Shown here: in pieces, positions 12,326 through 25,723 of the stretch
Numbering within the stretch: position 1 is the first letter of the stretch
How the letters are laid out: each line of letters opens with the position of its first letter
NCBI GenBank assembly: GCA_009792885.1
Contig: WMCF01000018.1
Location: 2,060,031 to 2,124,030, forward strand
Length of the DNA stretch: 64,000 bases
Reading direction: 5' to 3'
DNA from: Eremophila alpestris peregrina
Lineage: Eukaryota > Chordata > Aves > Passeriformes > Alaudidae
Translations under genes and position numbers: made by a program
The notes under the pieces: generated by a model
The model's input: the letters and a program-made list of their open reading frames with translations, nothing else
What the model was told of the DNA's origin: nothing
Database searches by the model: none

Positions 12326-13921
12326 CTAATGAAGCAAAAGAATTGACATTGATTATTAGGGTTACAAACACTGATTGACTATCATGCTGGCAATAATGGT
12401 ATAACAGATTTTCCTGTGTCAGAGCATCATTATGGTGGCTTGACAGAGCTGTTCATTATAATGGGCTCTGAAAATTAATGGAGAAAAAAAAGAAAAATTA
12501 AAAAACTCCTTTCTGCCCATTCTTGGCACAGTTTTAGTTATCAGCAGGGGTTTTCCCATACCTGGGAAAGAGAAATCAGTGTGATGAATTAGCATCTCAT
12601 TCACTGTATTTAAAATTTTGGAGCCCAATTCCGTAACACTTCATCAGCACAGGCATAGTTAATCACAAGAATATTTTCACTGACTGCAGCGAGACCACTT
12701 GTGTTTAGATTTCAGACTGAGCTTTTGGGTTTAGCTCCCTCAGGCAGAATCTTTGCTCAGCATTTGGTTTGAACAACCAAAACACAGAGGTAGGAAAGAA
12801 GTTGTTTTCCTTTCTCATGCTGGAGTCAATTAAATGCAGTCACTGTGGTCTCAGCACCTCTCTTGGCACTGGCAACCCTGCAGGAGGACTGAGCAGTGCC
12901 TCCTGCCTCCTTTTCCTGCCAACTGCCACTCTGGTGGCATTTGATGAACCCCAGGGGTTGGGCCACGTGGTAAAAAGAGACTGTACAGTTTCCTCATTCT
13001 GCAGTGAAATTACCACGTAGCTGAAGACTGTCATGTTACCCTCAAAAGGATGAGGGTAAAAGATACCTTATCTACAAAAGGTGTGGAACACCCTCTATTA
13101 TTGCTCTTAGTTGTATTGTTAACTTGCACAGAATAAATTTATCTTCGTAATGCTAGGAGTTCTCATTTCTGTTCCCTCTTTTATATAAAAGTAATTGCTT
13201 CGTCTCTGCTATGAAGGACAGTGTTCTGTTTCTTCTGTTCATCTGGGGCTGCTGCTGCCAAATTACGTGCAGTATGCAATGTGCATGTGATCAGCAGTGA
13301 CTGGAATAACTCAAGACTGGCCAGGAATAAAAGGGCTCAAAGAGCATCTCAGGAATAGCCTGGCTCAGATATGGGAAAGGCCATGTCCTAATGTTGCTTT
13401 GTGTCCCACATGTCTGGGAGCTGATGACTACAGCAAATGAGCCACAGCAAACTCAGAATGACAGGACAGCAGAGGAGACAGAGCAGGGCCTTTTCACCCT
13501 ATCTGCTTATTCTGTAAGGGTTTGATATGGTCCTTTAAAAGAATTCAGAAGGCTTTGTAGTAAGTGATCTAAAAAGGGCGAAGAAATAAAATTGGATTTT
13601 GTGCCTTAGTTAAAACAGGGCCTACAATAGGAAAAGCAGAGAAATTTAAAGAGGACAATATGAAATACAGGGAGAGACATGAGAATGTGAATATGCTGTG
13701 ACCCATGTCAGTAGGAGGCCAATTCTGATCCAAACTGCTGCCATGCCAAGGTGACACCGTGGCACTTACTATGAATAAAGCCATGGGCTGAATCAGGGTA
13801 TTTTCAGTCAAAACATAGCTAATAATTATCTATCCCTTTTTCACAGATAAAACCAGCTATCAAAACAAAATAAACAATGCTTTGGATGAGAATTCTCTAT
13901 GTTCTTGCTTGTCACACTTAC
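12326..13921 (-). other. NRP1 intron 15
   Basis: This 1.6 kb intron is bounded by GTAAGT and CATTAG. No coding sequence or clear repeat was seen. Confidence 0.85.
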
Positions 13922-14015
13922 TTCGGCAATCCTCTTGTGCTATGTGATTGTCAATTTTAATATCATCCACAGCAATTCCTCCAGTTCCTTTTCCAATTTC
14001 TCCCTCAATAACCAC
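13922..14015 (-). CDS. NRP1: NRP1 exon 15: end of MAM (c) domain
   Basis: The exon is 94 bp (31 codons plus one base), with acceptor TTTTTCAG and consensus donor GAA|GTAAGT. It encodes EGEIGKG, GGIAVDDI and the terminal QEDC cysteine of the MAM domain. The glycine loop is one residue shorter than human (KGTGG against KGNLGG). The following Lys codon is split with exon 16. The intron between exons 14 and 15 is only 489 bp, the shortest in the window. Confidence 0.95.
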
Positions 14016-14504
14016 CTGAAAAAACAAGATAGTGTTCACATTGTTTTCATGTTAGCACACAACTGCAGCAGTCAGGATTTCTTAATTAGTTTTTAACACA
14101 CATCTTCACTTGCTGTGATGTCACACTTCAATTGTGCTTCAATTGTGACCTGAAAATCTGCATTGCCTGCCTTTATGCACTTATACAGGCAAATGTAAAT
14201 TATGTACTGTCATGATTTTATGAAAGACTTTTACATCAGCAAGACTGTGGCAAAGAGGCAGTTTTGTGACTGGCTATAAATTATTTATAAAGTATTTATT
14301 TGGCCTCTGATAAGAAAGTGCTTGTAGCACAGTAATCTGAGATACCATGAAATATTTCACTATTATTAGTCACAGCAAGCATACCTCATCTGTAGGTGTA
14401 ATATTGTCTACATAAATCCTTCAGTGGCATCTTTTACTGCGAGGCAGAGAACACGACCAGCAAGGTGCTGTTGGCCTTGGCCGTGGTGGCTCAGCCAAGC
14501 TCAC
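14016..14504 (-). other. NRP1 intron 14
   Basis: At 489 bp this is the shortest intron here, bounded by GTGAGC and TTTCAG. Nothing else was recognised. Confidence 0.85.
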
Positions 14505-14776
14505 CTGGTAGTGTTTCACAGACTTGTGCAGAAGAACACGTCCTTCCTTCCAGTAGTTTGCCTGGTGCCCGCTCAGGGTCCACAGCACCTGGTCGTACTC
14601 ATCGGGCTTCTGGTAGCGCAGCTTGATCTTGAGGGTGCCGACGTGGGCGCCGGACATGTGGTACCAGAAGGTCATGCAGTGGGCAGAGTTCTGAGAGTAA
14701 ATCACAGGGCTCAGCAGCCGGGCCACTTTGCCTTTCTGGGCTTCGTCAGCTTGCGAGTAAATGAAGTTGCCATCTC
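14505..14776 (-). CDS. NRP1: NRP1 exon 14: core of MAM (c) domain
   Basis: The exon is 272 bp (2 bases + 90 codons), ending in phase 0 at YQ with donor CCAG|GTGAGC. It contains GDGNFIYSQAD, the CMTFWYHMSG strand with a conserved MAM cysteine, the LRYQKPDEYDQ segment and WKEGRVLLHKS. Base composition is clearly more GC-rich than the surrounding introns. The acceptor is a tandem CAGTAG: the downstream AG (giving the start at 14776) matches the human protein, and use of the upstream AG (start 14779) would insert one Val. A CR1 fragment lies about 180 bp upstream in intron 13. Confidence 0.95.
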
Positions 14777-17700
14777 CTACTGTGACAGAAGGACTGTGTT
14801 AGGAATAGCCACCAGCTTTGATTTTCTTTGTTAACGTAAGAATTCCTGACCACCCCCAATCTTTTGCTTTCTTTCCATGCTGACGGGTCAAGCATCACAA
14901 ACAAAAGAGTCAGGGGGCGTTCTTTTGGGAGCTCTAGGAAAGTTGATATGCTTTAAGAAGAGGGCCACGAAGCTGATCAGAGGGCTGGAGTACTTCTCCA
15001 GCACAGGCTGAGAGGTGGGGTTATTCAGCCTGGAAAAGAGAAGGCTCTGGGGAGACCTTATTGCAGCCTTTCAGCCCCTAAAGGGAACTTATAACAAAGA
15101 TGAGGACAAACCTTCTAATAGGGCCCATAGACAGCCAAAAGGGTAATTGTCTTAAATTAAAAGAGAGTAGATTCAGATTAGCTATAAGGAAGAAATTTGG
15201 TGGGTGGTTAATCATTGACACAGGTTGTCCAGAGAGGAAGTAGACACCCCATCTCCAGAAACATTCAGGGTCAGGTTTGAAGAAGTCCCTGGTCACTGCA
15301 GGGAGGTTGGACTGGATGACCTTTAAAGGTCCTGTCCAGCCCAAGCAATTCTCTTATTCTACACTTTCTTCTGGCCATCTCCTCTGCTGCTCACTGGGAT
15401 GTTTTGTGCCAAGCGTGAACCCCAACAATGTGCTCACCACATGAAATACACAAGGCATTTGCTTTTGCTAAGGGAAGGAGGCACAAGCAGGTTTGGTGAG
15501 ACAGCATTATGTGCTCCATTAGTCAGTGTGCACCTCCTGGAAACAGCCAGCCCTGATTCAGGAGGCTAAAGAGAAGTCCTTGGGGCCTACTCTGTGTTAA
15601 TTGTGCCAAGAGCTATTAGGAAAAAAAAAAATAAAATCTCTGTTTGAAGTAATCTGTGCTCAAGGGGCAAGATTAGAATAGGAAGAACACTGAAGGATGA
15701 AATGGCTTTGAACAGCCATGATCAGAGATCAGGAACTGAGATTTAAAGAACGTTCCCAAATAGAGGCTGAACATTGTCACAGATGGTGTCAGAGTTATGC
15801 CCTTGGTTTTTGTAACAATATATTAGGCTCTATATATTTGTGAGCCCTTTCCTGCAAGAGTGAAGTTATATCTGGTACTTACTCAAAGGCATAAAGGATT
15901 TATACACTATGAAATCTGAACACCTAATACTCTTAACTTGGAAACTTACTTTCTTAATCATGCTAAGAGAGAAGCATGTGGGAGTGTGATTAGTTTGGTA
16001 TCAGAAAATTGCTAAGTAAGATACTGACTATAGAGAAGTGCTTCTGAATTACATCAGCCACAGATCCATTCCAGTCAGCTTTTGAACAGTATCTTTGCAG
16101 AGAGTCCTGGTGGAAAAACACAAAGTTCATCCTGGTGTATGTAAGAATAGATTGCATGTGCAAAGCACTCACACAAAAGGATGGAGTCAGCATTTATTGG
16201 CATCAACCAATCGAGAGTAGGAAGGATAAAAGTAACAGTAAGGAATACTGTTTCTCAAGTATTGCTGAAATAAGTATCACTGTTTATACCAACACTTAAA
16301 AAGTAAAAAGAGGCAAAATAAGATGTTTTGGAAGGGTGCTGTTTTATCAACATTGGTCTTTGCCTACACACCCTTGAATTTCATGTGAAAGAGTGTGTAA
16401 TTGAGACTTGCTGGATTGCAATGGTATAGTCCTGCACCAATGAAGACAAGAAGATGAGCATTGTTACTCTGGTAAGCATAAGAAGAACAGAGTAGTGAGA
16501 TGGGAACCAGGAATGAAGAGGAGAGGGTTAAACCCAGTGGCTGGACCTAGTAAATAAGAAACAAATGTATTTCTTCTAACATGAGACAAGAGTGTTTTCT
16601 TTTGTTTGGATCTTTCTGTGAGCAGTAGGGATACCCTGCCTAATATGCATGTTGAAGAATTTTAAAGGAGAAGATGATGCTAAATTGTAAAAAACAATTA
16701 AGGTATTTTTTTTCTGTCTTTCTGCAGTAACATCTTGTCCAGCTTCTTAAGCAGGAGTGCTTATGTCTATACATTCTTTCCTACTTTGCTTCTGTGCAGA
16801 GCAGCACAACATGTGCAAATCTCATCAAAGAATGGTAACAGGGAAATCCAGAGGGAGGAAAAAAGGAAAATAATCGCAGCCTTAGGATGGCTGAGTTGGA
16901 AGAGCTAACACTGGCCAGGTTTCATCACAAGATATATAATTTGAAGTGACACCCAGTGTATCCTGCCGGCTTCAAGCAATTGCTGTTGAAGATTACTTCT
17001 GTGTATATTTTTTCAGCTTTACTCGTGTGTCTGAGAGGAAGATATGTCTGGGAGTCGCTCACTGTGGTTCTCCCAGTTCATAGGATGGCCTTGTGCAGCT
17101 GAGGGTTTGTTTGGGACATCAGTGCCATTCACACTTTGCGTTCACACCCACCCCACTGACTCTGTGCCTGCTGGCAGGCGAATCGCGAACCTGGCAGGTG
17201 AAGGTGCTCTTAGAGCCCAAGGAAAATTTTGGATAATATTGAAAGTGCAGTAGAAGAAAAAGGGGCTGCCTGTAAGATTTATTAAAACTACAGCTCATGG
17301 GACAAATAAGTTTTCTGTATTTTAGGGCCCAGTGGAAACAGCAAAATCTCATTTGAAGAATATAATTTCTTCATCTCCTGATTGAAGACAGGTTCTCTCT
17401 CTATAATCCTTGATGGGAAAGTGCACATAGCTCTCATTTTCAGAATATTATTGCAGTGCCAGGTCAGGAACTCTGTCTTCATTGTCTTAATTAGAGCTTT
17501 ACTTATGCATGCATTTTAGATTTTGTCAGTCTCTGGCTAACATAGCTTTTAACCTCCTTTCAATGTCAGATCCTACTGAGCCATTTCACTTTACTCTACA
17601 TCAATTTTTCCACCATTACAGCCTTCACTTCAGCTAACTGCATTTAGTTAATTTGATGCCATTTATTTGTACAATGCCATTTACAGTCAAAGTATTACAA

Positions 17701-18483
17701 GTTTTTTTTCCCCTGAAACTACTGTACTTGTCTTAAGATTCAATTGAAAGTGTCTCAGAATTTAAAAAGTCCAATTTTGTCTAATTTCCTTGTCATTCTC
17801 ATTAAGCAAAGGGTAGCAGAAGTGGGAAGGGGGATTCATCTCAACCCATTTGATTAATCTGCACGTATGCAAGCAAGAACACTAAAATGAGAGGCTGTGC
17901 AGGTCACACAGTGCCCTCCCTTCTCCACTAGCCTGCAGCAAATTTATTGCCTAATTATGCTGAGCTATGAGTTAGTTACTACAAAACAAACCAATCAATT
18001 CCCCAGGGTGATATTTCTTGAAAACCTGTGAGCAGAGGATGGCTATCATCTCCAACTCCTGCTGCAAAGGAGAGGGGCATGGTAACACACCCATGTGGGA
18101 AATTTCACTTACATGCAATACTTTTCTGTGGTGGGTAGTCCCTGTAACTATAAACAGGAATAATGTGAGGTTATTAACTGACTGTATTAGTTGATCAGTG
18201 ATATTTGCAAAATATTGGTCATTCAAATATTTTCCTATCCCAGGCAAGTCAGGGGAAGGGAATATCTTCAGTTCCTGACAAGAAACAATCTTTATTCCCC
18301 AACAGAAAGGACAATTACAGTCAGTTGTGATTACATATAATGGATTAGGTTTACTAGAGAACCATCTTTGTGACTTTATGTATTTTAGGTATAACTCACT
18401 CTCCTGTGATTTTGGAAGACATTGGTATTAATCAGAACAATCTCATCCCATGTGAAACAGCTACATCATGAACTCATGATTAC
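14777..18483 (-). other. NRP1 intron 13
   Basis: This 3.7 kb intron holds the CR1 fragment near its 3' end and a tandem NAGNAG acceptor. The remainder shows no gene or clear repeat. Confidence 0.85.
14955..15361 (+). mobile_element. CR1 LINE 3' fragment in intron 13
   Basis: The stretch runs from AGGGCCACGAAGCTGATCAG through the typical segments CAGCCTGGAAAAGAGAAGGC, GGGGAGACCTTATTGCAGCC, ATAAGGAAGAAATTTGGTGG and TTGTCCAGAGAGG to GGTTGGACTGGATGACCTTT, closing with degenerate ATTCT units. This is the 3' end of reverse transcriptase plus 3' UTR of an avian CR1 element. It is 5' truncated and mutated, inserted antisense to NRP1. Open frames inside it are not genes. Confidence 0.92.
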
Positions 18484-18615
18484 CTGTGTGGTCTTGAATT
18501 GGCCCGGTTTTGCTGGTCAGGATTGCCCACCTTAAATCCACCTGGTTGTCATGCTCCCAGTCACACAAAGTCTTTTGGGATCCCCAGCCAAAGGCACAGT
18601 TGTATAGTGGCTGCT
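18484..18615 (-). CDS. NRP1: NRP1 exon 13: start of MAM (c) domain
   Basis: The exon is 132 bp, with acceptor CCTTGCAG after a pyrimidine tract and donor ACAG|GTAATC. It opens with EQPLYNCAFGWGSQK, the N-terminal strand of the MAM domain with its first conserved cysteine, followed by CDWEHD and the conserved segment TSKTGPIQDHT. The start of the domain is two residues shorter than in human. The MAM domain positions the ligand-binding domains away from the membrane and supports receptor association. Confidence 0.95.
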
Positions 18616-21600
18616 CTGCAAGGAAAGATGGAAAAGGGGGAATGAAATGTGATTATTAATTGCATAATTCAGATTTTGCACTTCAGAACAAATGCATGGA
18701 TTTGACCATTAACAGAACCATTCCTTCCTGAAACTCTGATAAGCCATAGCAAGAACAGCACTCCTGGGAAACAGATGAAAAATCACAATTTTTTGTAAAA
18801 GATGTGGTTGCTTCTTGTCTCTTTATGACCCGTATTATGGGATTTTTTTTTTCCTGTGGTTAGATTAACTCTTCTGATTTGCCCACATTATCTGATAACT
18901 GCATTGCAGCATATACGACTCATAAAGAAAGCTCTGGCTTACTTATCAGATGTATATTCTGGTTGTCAATATCTCTTTGCACTGTAATGGTGCCACAATT
19001 TGCAGCTCACAATGAGATCTGGACAAAAATAACAACAACCAGAAACATTAATGGAATGTCCTCGGCAGGAAAGGATTTTTGGTGAAGACTACAGGTCTTG
19101 GCTTCAATAAGGAACTTTTCTCAGCATCTTCTAGACAGTTAAGTAGGCCCACAAGATGGCAGCATTGAAATGGACAAATTGAGAGGGAAAAGGGACAAAT
19201 GTGGCTGATTGCCAAATGAACTCAAAATAAGCTTCAAAACAAGCTCTGCATAAAATAAGGGAAGTCTGGTATTACGGTCAGGATGAGATCATATCTTGTT
19301 TTCAGCTTCTTTTCAATTCTGCCCAAAGGTTTAATACATAGTAGCTTATTTTCTTCAACAGAACTTAGAATTTCAATGGAAAGATTATAGAAAGATAGCA
19401 CATAAATCCTTTGCATTTCTTATTGTCAGAAGCAGTTTGAAATCTTTTGAGCATTTGGTTCCTACCCCATTGGCACGAATTTTTATCTCACCTTGGGCAG
19501 TGACAACTCCCAGTAGAGCAATACCCTCCCAACAGCAATGTGACCAAATCTTGGAGTATTTTCTCAGGCATGACTCACGCCTTATTAAAGGAATAACTTA
19601 GGTTTACTTTAATGAGATGCTTTGTGCAAGTATGAACTAAGAACAAAGGACTCTGTGCTTCCATCAATATCGGCTCTGGGGGAAGAATTGTTTCTTGCCC
19701 ACTATTAATAAAAAAAGCCAGGAAAGATAATGCAACCCTTAGAATGTGCTTGTTTATTGTGGGAAAATAATGAGACATATGGGAAGTGTGTTGAGACCTG
19801 CAGTTGGCGAGACCTTTTAGATGGAGCTCTTCCAGTCTGAAGAGGCAAAGGCCTCCTCCATGTACTGAGCTGCCAGGGAAGACTGGTAAGGCTTTTGAAC
19901 TCACAACCCAGATTTTAATCAAAGGTAAACTAGAATAATAATTTTAACAACACAAAACCTCAGGTGAGTAGGTTGAGACAGAATGGATATAAAAAGGTTT
20001 CATCTATCATTCTCTCCTTGCCTGCTGTGTCCTTGTTTGGCAGACCCTTGCTCCCAGACACAGTTTTTTTCTAAACCCACTGGATTCCTGCACTGCGGCC
20101 ACTTTGCCCTCTCCCCTCTGGCCCCTAGAAAAATTCATTCTGTCAGCAGAGACATCTGAGCCCACAGCAGCTCCTGCCCCTCTGCTCCCCTGTCAGTGCC
20201 TCGGCTCTGCTGTGGTGTCTCTGCACTGAGCCCTCATTCTTCACTCCTTTCTTTCATCCTTTCCATCCTGTCCTCCTCCCTCCTCTCTCCTGCTGGCCTC
20301 CAGAGGGGTCCACTCCACATTGTCACGAATGCAGCATCCCAGGGAACAAATGAATTCAACAGATAATGTTTGGCACAGGAATTCAATGTGGAGGAAAGAT
20401 GTTTCCTGGAGCACCCTAGCTCTTTCTAGGAAAAAAGATTGTGGTGAAGAATCTCTCTTTGGGCTCAAAATGTTGAAGAAGCAGAGCTCAGTCTATGCAC
20501 ACAGAAAGGCAATCCATTATGTCTCTTTCTTCAGTATATGAGGCATTTCTTTCTAGACAATGGGGCCATGATCAAAGACATCTTGCCCAAAAGGGGACAT
20601 CTGAAAATCAGGGGAGTTTCTAAAAGAAACAGAGTGACATTGCAATGAATTAAAGAGTTTTAAGACTGTGAAAAATAGCCTTTCATTGTCAAGGAGGCCT
20701 AGGGAGAGCTATATTGCATGGCTTTGACATCAGAGCCATGAGACAGAACTTTAGAAAAGGTTTTAGAAAACGTAGAACAAAATTAATCTTATTAATCCCA
20801 AAGGATTATATCATGCAAAGTAGTGATAGCCTGTGTGGTATTCAAACCACAAGAAAGGGGAACAGTGGTAGATGGATCACATCCATCTGAAGATACCACA
20901 CAGCAAATGAGCACGTAGCACAAAGACATTGACAGGACTGGCATTGTTCAACTCTGAATAAAAATAAATAGCAGAATACATAGGAGAAGTGTGTAACTGA
21001 GTGATGAATCCAGAGACTCAGAACAGAACAGTATTCTGGTTTCTCCATTTCACAGCCTAAGTAATGCGAGATATCCATTGAAGCTCAATGTGGATCAAAG
21101 GAAAAAAAATTCTCATATGATGTGAGTGGTACTTGCTTCCTTGAATGCTGCTGAGATTGAACACAATTCAAAAAGAACTGGACACTGACATGGATAAGGA
21201 AAACATCCAGAATTTAACTGTTAATTCTAAAGTGCAGGAAGTGACAAAAGCCTTTTACTTCATGCTCTGATGACAGTTCTGAACACTGGGATCAGAAGGA
21301 GAGTTTTAAAACAGAGCTAAATTTCACAGTTCCATCTAATAAATACTTTCTTACACTTTCATTTGAAATATATAGTCCAGGAAATTGGCAAAGAGCCTAA
21401 GTCTGATATGCTTTGGCCATGCCTATGTTCCTTGGCTTCAGACTCAGAGACAGCATGGTATAGCATAAAAATGAACTTGTTTTCCATGCAGAAGAAGAAT
21501 CCACTGAAACTGAGGAGAATTTGACCATTAACCTGTACACAGTTAGCTGTTTCTTGCTAGGTTCCTATTGTTTTCTCAAAAGTTATTGCGTTACTATATT

Positions 21601-24600
21601 CCTTAGACAATCACAGCAATGGGATGGAAGGTCAAAGGCAAGGCATTTCAGAGTGCTCTTATTTTATGAGCTTCTTAAACATGCCATCTCTTATTGCCTA
21701 TTCTTATGTCTCTTCCAGTGCTTCTCCCAGGGACCCATAAAAAAGGGAAAATAGGCCTGCTAGCCAATTAATAATGGACACTTGTAGCATGAGGATGGGT
21801 TCATTATGGTTCAGTATGGACAATGGATCTGCCCCAGAAAAGACAGACTAGTCCAGCCCTTCTTTAAAGGTCCCAGGGGGCTGATACAGTAGCTCAGAGC
21901 AAGCTACAAGGCAACGTGTCCTCTTCTTTGTCCTTGAACTACAGCTTGGCAGCTCTGGTGGAAGGAAGGAAATGAGGGACGAGAAGCAATTGCTGGGCTC
22001 CCTCTGCAGTGCTGGCCCATTCCCATGCTAGGATAATTCTGCCAATAGGTGATTGATCTCTGGGTTTGTGTGCATTGAGAGGACAAAGAAAACCAGCTAT
22101 TATGTAATCAAATAGCAGCAGCTCAGATGAGAATCTGAGGTGTGACGAAATCCCATATGCCTCTTTCAAAATGTAGGGTACGTGATACTGAATTAAAACA
22201 GATTTATCCTCTCAAAGAATAACCAACAGCTGTACTTTTTGACCACATCTTGCTCACAGCTGGGACCATTACTGCACATGAGCAAGAAAGTAATTTGAAA
22301 ATCTAGTTGAGTGAGTTTCTTGTGAGTCCATTAATCTTTTGTGGCCCACAGACTTTGACATTTTTTTATAACTCCTCCAACAAGAGGCAAGAAGAAGCAT
22401 GATGGCATTAAAGATGATATGAAAGTGCTCTCTAAGATGCTCTTGCCAAAGGGTAAATCAACATTAAAATAGGAAATTACAGACAGAATTTGGACCACTT
22501 CAAAGTAGTATATTTGGTCTGATTTGTATTTGCATTTCACTTTTTTATACCATTTATGCTGGCAGCACAGAATTGCCTTAAATGATAGTAAATGATAATT
22601 TAACAACCTCAATATCCCTTTACTGATACAAAGTTGCTCCATCATAAATGAGAATCAGACCTATTCTACCTTTAAATTATTTCTTAGCAGAGATTTTAAC
22701 GTCAGGATTTTTTTAGTTATATTTTTCTGAAATAGCTATTACATGTGTGAAAAACAAGGTACTCTTCAGAACACAGTCTGCTTTACAAAGGACTCAGATT
22801 ACACACTGAGAGCACGTAATGTAAATGAACAGCTTGCTCTGTATGTAAATAGCTAAGAGACAAGCATTTCAAATAGGCCTTTAGAATTGAAAAAGATGTG
22901 TTCAAAAAGACTAGATGTTAGAAAGTCTTAGGACTGAAGACTGAGGTATTTACCTTGACAGACAAATTTGTAAAAGGCATCTTTTTAAGTTTGAGGAAGA
23001 AAGTAGATCCTCTCTTAAAAAAAAACAAAGCCAAAAAAACCCCAAATCTTTAAACATTTTTAGCAATTTGAAATCATGGTTCTTTTTTATTTTCTTTCAA
23101 TTCAGTCCCCTTGAAATGAACTGTAAACGACTCCTTGATGGAAAAGCTTGTTTATACACAGAGGCTTTCCAGCTATTTGCTCTTAACTGTTTCCATAGTG
23201 TATGAAAGCTGGTTGGAATAGGATAATCTCAGGCTTTGACACACACAAGCATGTTAGTCTGGGATAACAAGATTAGGGATATTTGGAATGCAGACAGTAG
23301 GACAGCAGTACATGGTGCTGGCACCTATTGCAGAGTACCTGTGCCATGGCAGGTGCTGCCACTGAGGGGACTGGTCAATCTCTGTCCCCAGTCACTGTGG
23401 CACAAGCTGCTGTGGCCACCACTGGCACCATGTGGCTCATGCAGGGTCACCCAGTGGAGCCTGCAAACTGCAGCTGATCTGGAATAGCTCCTTGGCTTGG
23501 AGCTCATCATTTACCTCATGGTGCCTTAACATCGTAAGGTAAACCGGGCCTTAAAGGGAATTGAGGCCAAAGCTGAAGGCTCAGTCCTTGATGTGTTAAA
23601 TTCCTACCTTGTTCAGCTTGAGAGGAGCTGAAAGAGTGCACTTATCCTCAGGCAGCAGAGGGCCAGGGGCCCCCAGGCAGCCCTGGAACTTCAAGGGCAG
23701 TTTAAACCACGTTATTTGTGGCTGATGGAGCAGGCTCACTCTGGCTGCACGACCCCTGCTCCGTGGGCTCCAGTGTGGCACTCGGGTCCAGCCATGCCCC
23801 TTCAGCAGCAGGAAATGTTTATAACACCTCCATGCCAGGAGGGGTTTCCCCGTGCGAAGGGAAATTTCTGTCTGCCCCTTTTTTGGGAGTTTTTGGCTGG
23901 TTTTCAGTGAGGGATTATGAGGCAGCTGGAAGCCTTTACGTCTTAAACTGGAAATTCTGGAAACCTTATTCTTATTTATTAGCGTCTGGCTGATCTCTAT
24001 CTATGATCTTTGTAATGTGCTGCCATGTGGGAGCCTGGAGTTTGGGATGTGAACTCGTCCCTTATTCCCCGGAAGGAAATGGTTCCTACCAGCACAATGC
24101 AGGGAAGTAACATTGGCATGCTCTGAACAGAGCCTCAGAAACTCTTTTAATAGAGAAAAAAACTTGGCACATCACAGAGTAAGCAAAGGTGGTGCAGGAG
24201 GGAAGTAAGGAGAGAAAATGAGGAGATCTTAATCTCTGGTAGCAACAGTCAATCTGTTACTGGAGAGTCCCGCCCAAGCCAAGGGGATTAAAACCTGCAA
24301 AGCAGCTGGCACTGCTCAGGAGGGAGTGAACTGCACCGCACAGAGGCACTTTCTAAACTTGCAATTTGTTTAAATGCAAGAAGATCGTTTAAAAAACTGC
24401 AAAAAGTCCTTAATCTTATCAAAATCGAAACCTAACAGATAATTTATGACATAAAAGTTAAAATGCTTTGCACTAAATCCACTGCACAGATTCTTTTCTT
24501 CCTGTGCAGAACTGTGAGATCAGCAGCAGCCCTCCAGCCCTTCAGCAGCTCTGACTGGGAAGAGGAGGGTGAAGAGGTGTCCCAAGAGGGGGGACTGGCT

Positions 24601-25723
24601 CGTTGCTGTGTTTCTCATTGCACTGGTGCTCCACGATCTGCCTCTGCTCATAAAGCAGGGCAGAGGTAAAAATAGTGTATGCTGACTTAGCCAGTTGGGT
24701 GACCCTGGAGACAAATTTTGAGGAGAGTGAAAGCATTGGCCTCTGCAATATCTGAGTGCAGAGGCCGAGAGTGAGAACAACGTCTGAGCTAAGTCAGCTC
24801 TATCTCTTAATCAGATCAACACCATCAGCGTCCTTTAGGAAATTTTTTGCATTATTAGTCCCTTTCTTTTACTTGAAGCGGGAGTGGATTGTGTCACATG
24901 GTTGAGGAAACAATGATAAACACTTACCCACCCTGTTAATAAATCACTTGCAAGACTGTGCCTGACTGTGCTTTAATGGAGGAAAAGGGAGTAACTGAAA
25001 AACTGACCTCTTTACTGCTCCACAATTATTGATGCAAAGGATTTTTAACCAGTGCTTATAGCTTTTGGAGTTTGGGTTTTCTGCCCAAATCCATCCTCTC
25101 CCCCACTCCCAGTAAATTGTACAGGATATTAAAAAATGGTATGAAAGCTGAGGAAGCAGCAAACCAAGGAATTTAAAAGCTGCTAGCTATTGTATTAAGT
25201 AACAAGGACCTGCTGCCAGTGACAACTTGGTTTTCCCTTTTCAAGTTCATGGTAGCAGTTTATTTAACCCCATTTCAAGAAAACTTGCTAGAAAACAATA
25301 TTGTAAAATTGCCAGCTCCCTGGTGGAAAAAACTGGCAAACTTTACTTGTCTTAGTTTTGTAAAACCATGGATATAAATAGTGAGTGGGCCTGTGTGGCT
25401 GTTTTTGTTTTCCTGGAGTTTGCAAACACACTTTGTGTCACTGACATGCCACATTTAAACAGTGCACTGTGTGATTAAGTTAGTTTAATTTTGTCAGCAC
25501 TTGGCATTTGCTGATGCAGAAGGAAATCTTGTTCTCTGCTGTATCTACATGTGGATGAAAGGAATAAAATATTTACTGTACAGAGCTAAGAGACCAGATG
25601 CTTCTTTACTTCAGAGACTTTAAGGAATGGTAAGTCAGGAAGTGCTGCAATTCATTATTTTGTTTCTGGCATGAAATTTGGGTATGGAATTTATTGTGGT
25701 TTTAATAAGAATTTTTTTTTTAC
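18616..25723 (-). other. NRP1 intron 12
   Basis: This 7.1 kb intron begins with the weak donor GTAAAA, an A10 run and AATAAA. It contains a pyrimidine-rich stretch at about 20100-20295 on the + strand and a GC-box-like word (CCCGCCC) near 24270. No exon was found. Confidence 0.8.
25690..25695 (-). promoter_or_regulatory. intronic AATAAA just past the NRP1 exon 12 donor
   Basis: This AATAAA lies on the coding strand 28 nt past the end of exon 12, right after a weak donor and an A10 run. In human, soluble s12NRP1 is made by reading past exon 12 into intron 12 and using a polyadenylation site there. The normal cleavage distance would fall before the first in-frame stop (25635-25637), so function is uncertain. 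Confidence 0.4.

Noticed and set aside
14424..14834. 136-codon plus-strand open frame
   Set aside because: It is the antisense shadow of GC-rich NRP1 exon 14.
15078..15344. 88-codon minus-strand open frame
   Set aside because: It lies antisense inside the CR1 fragment and has no independent support.
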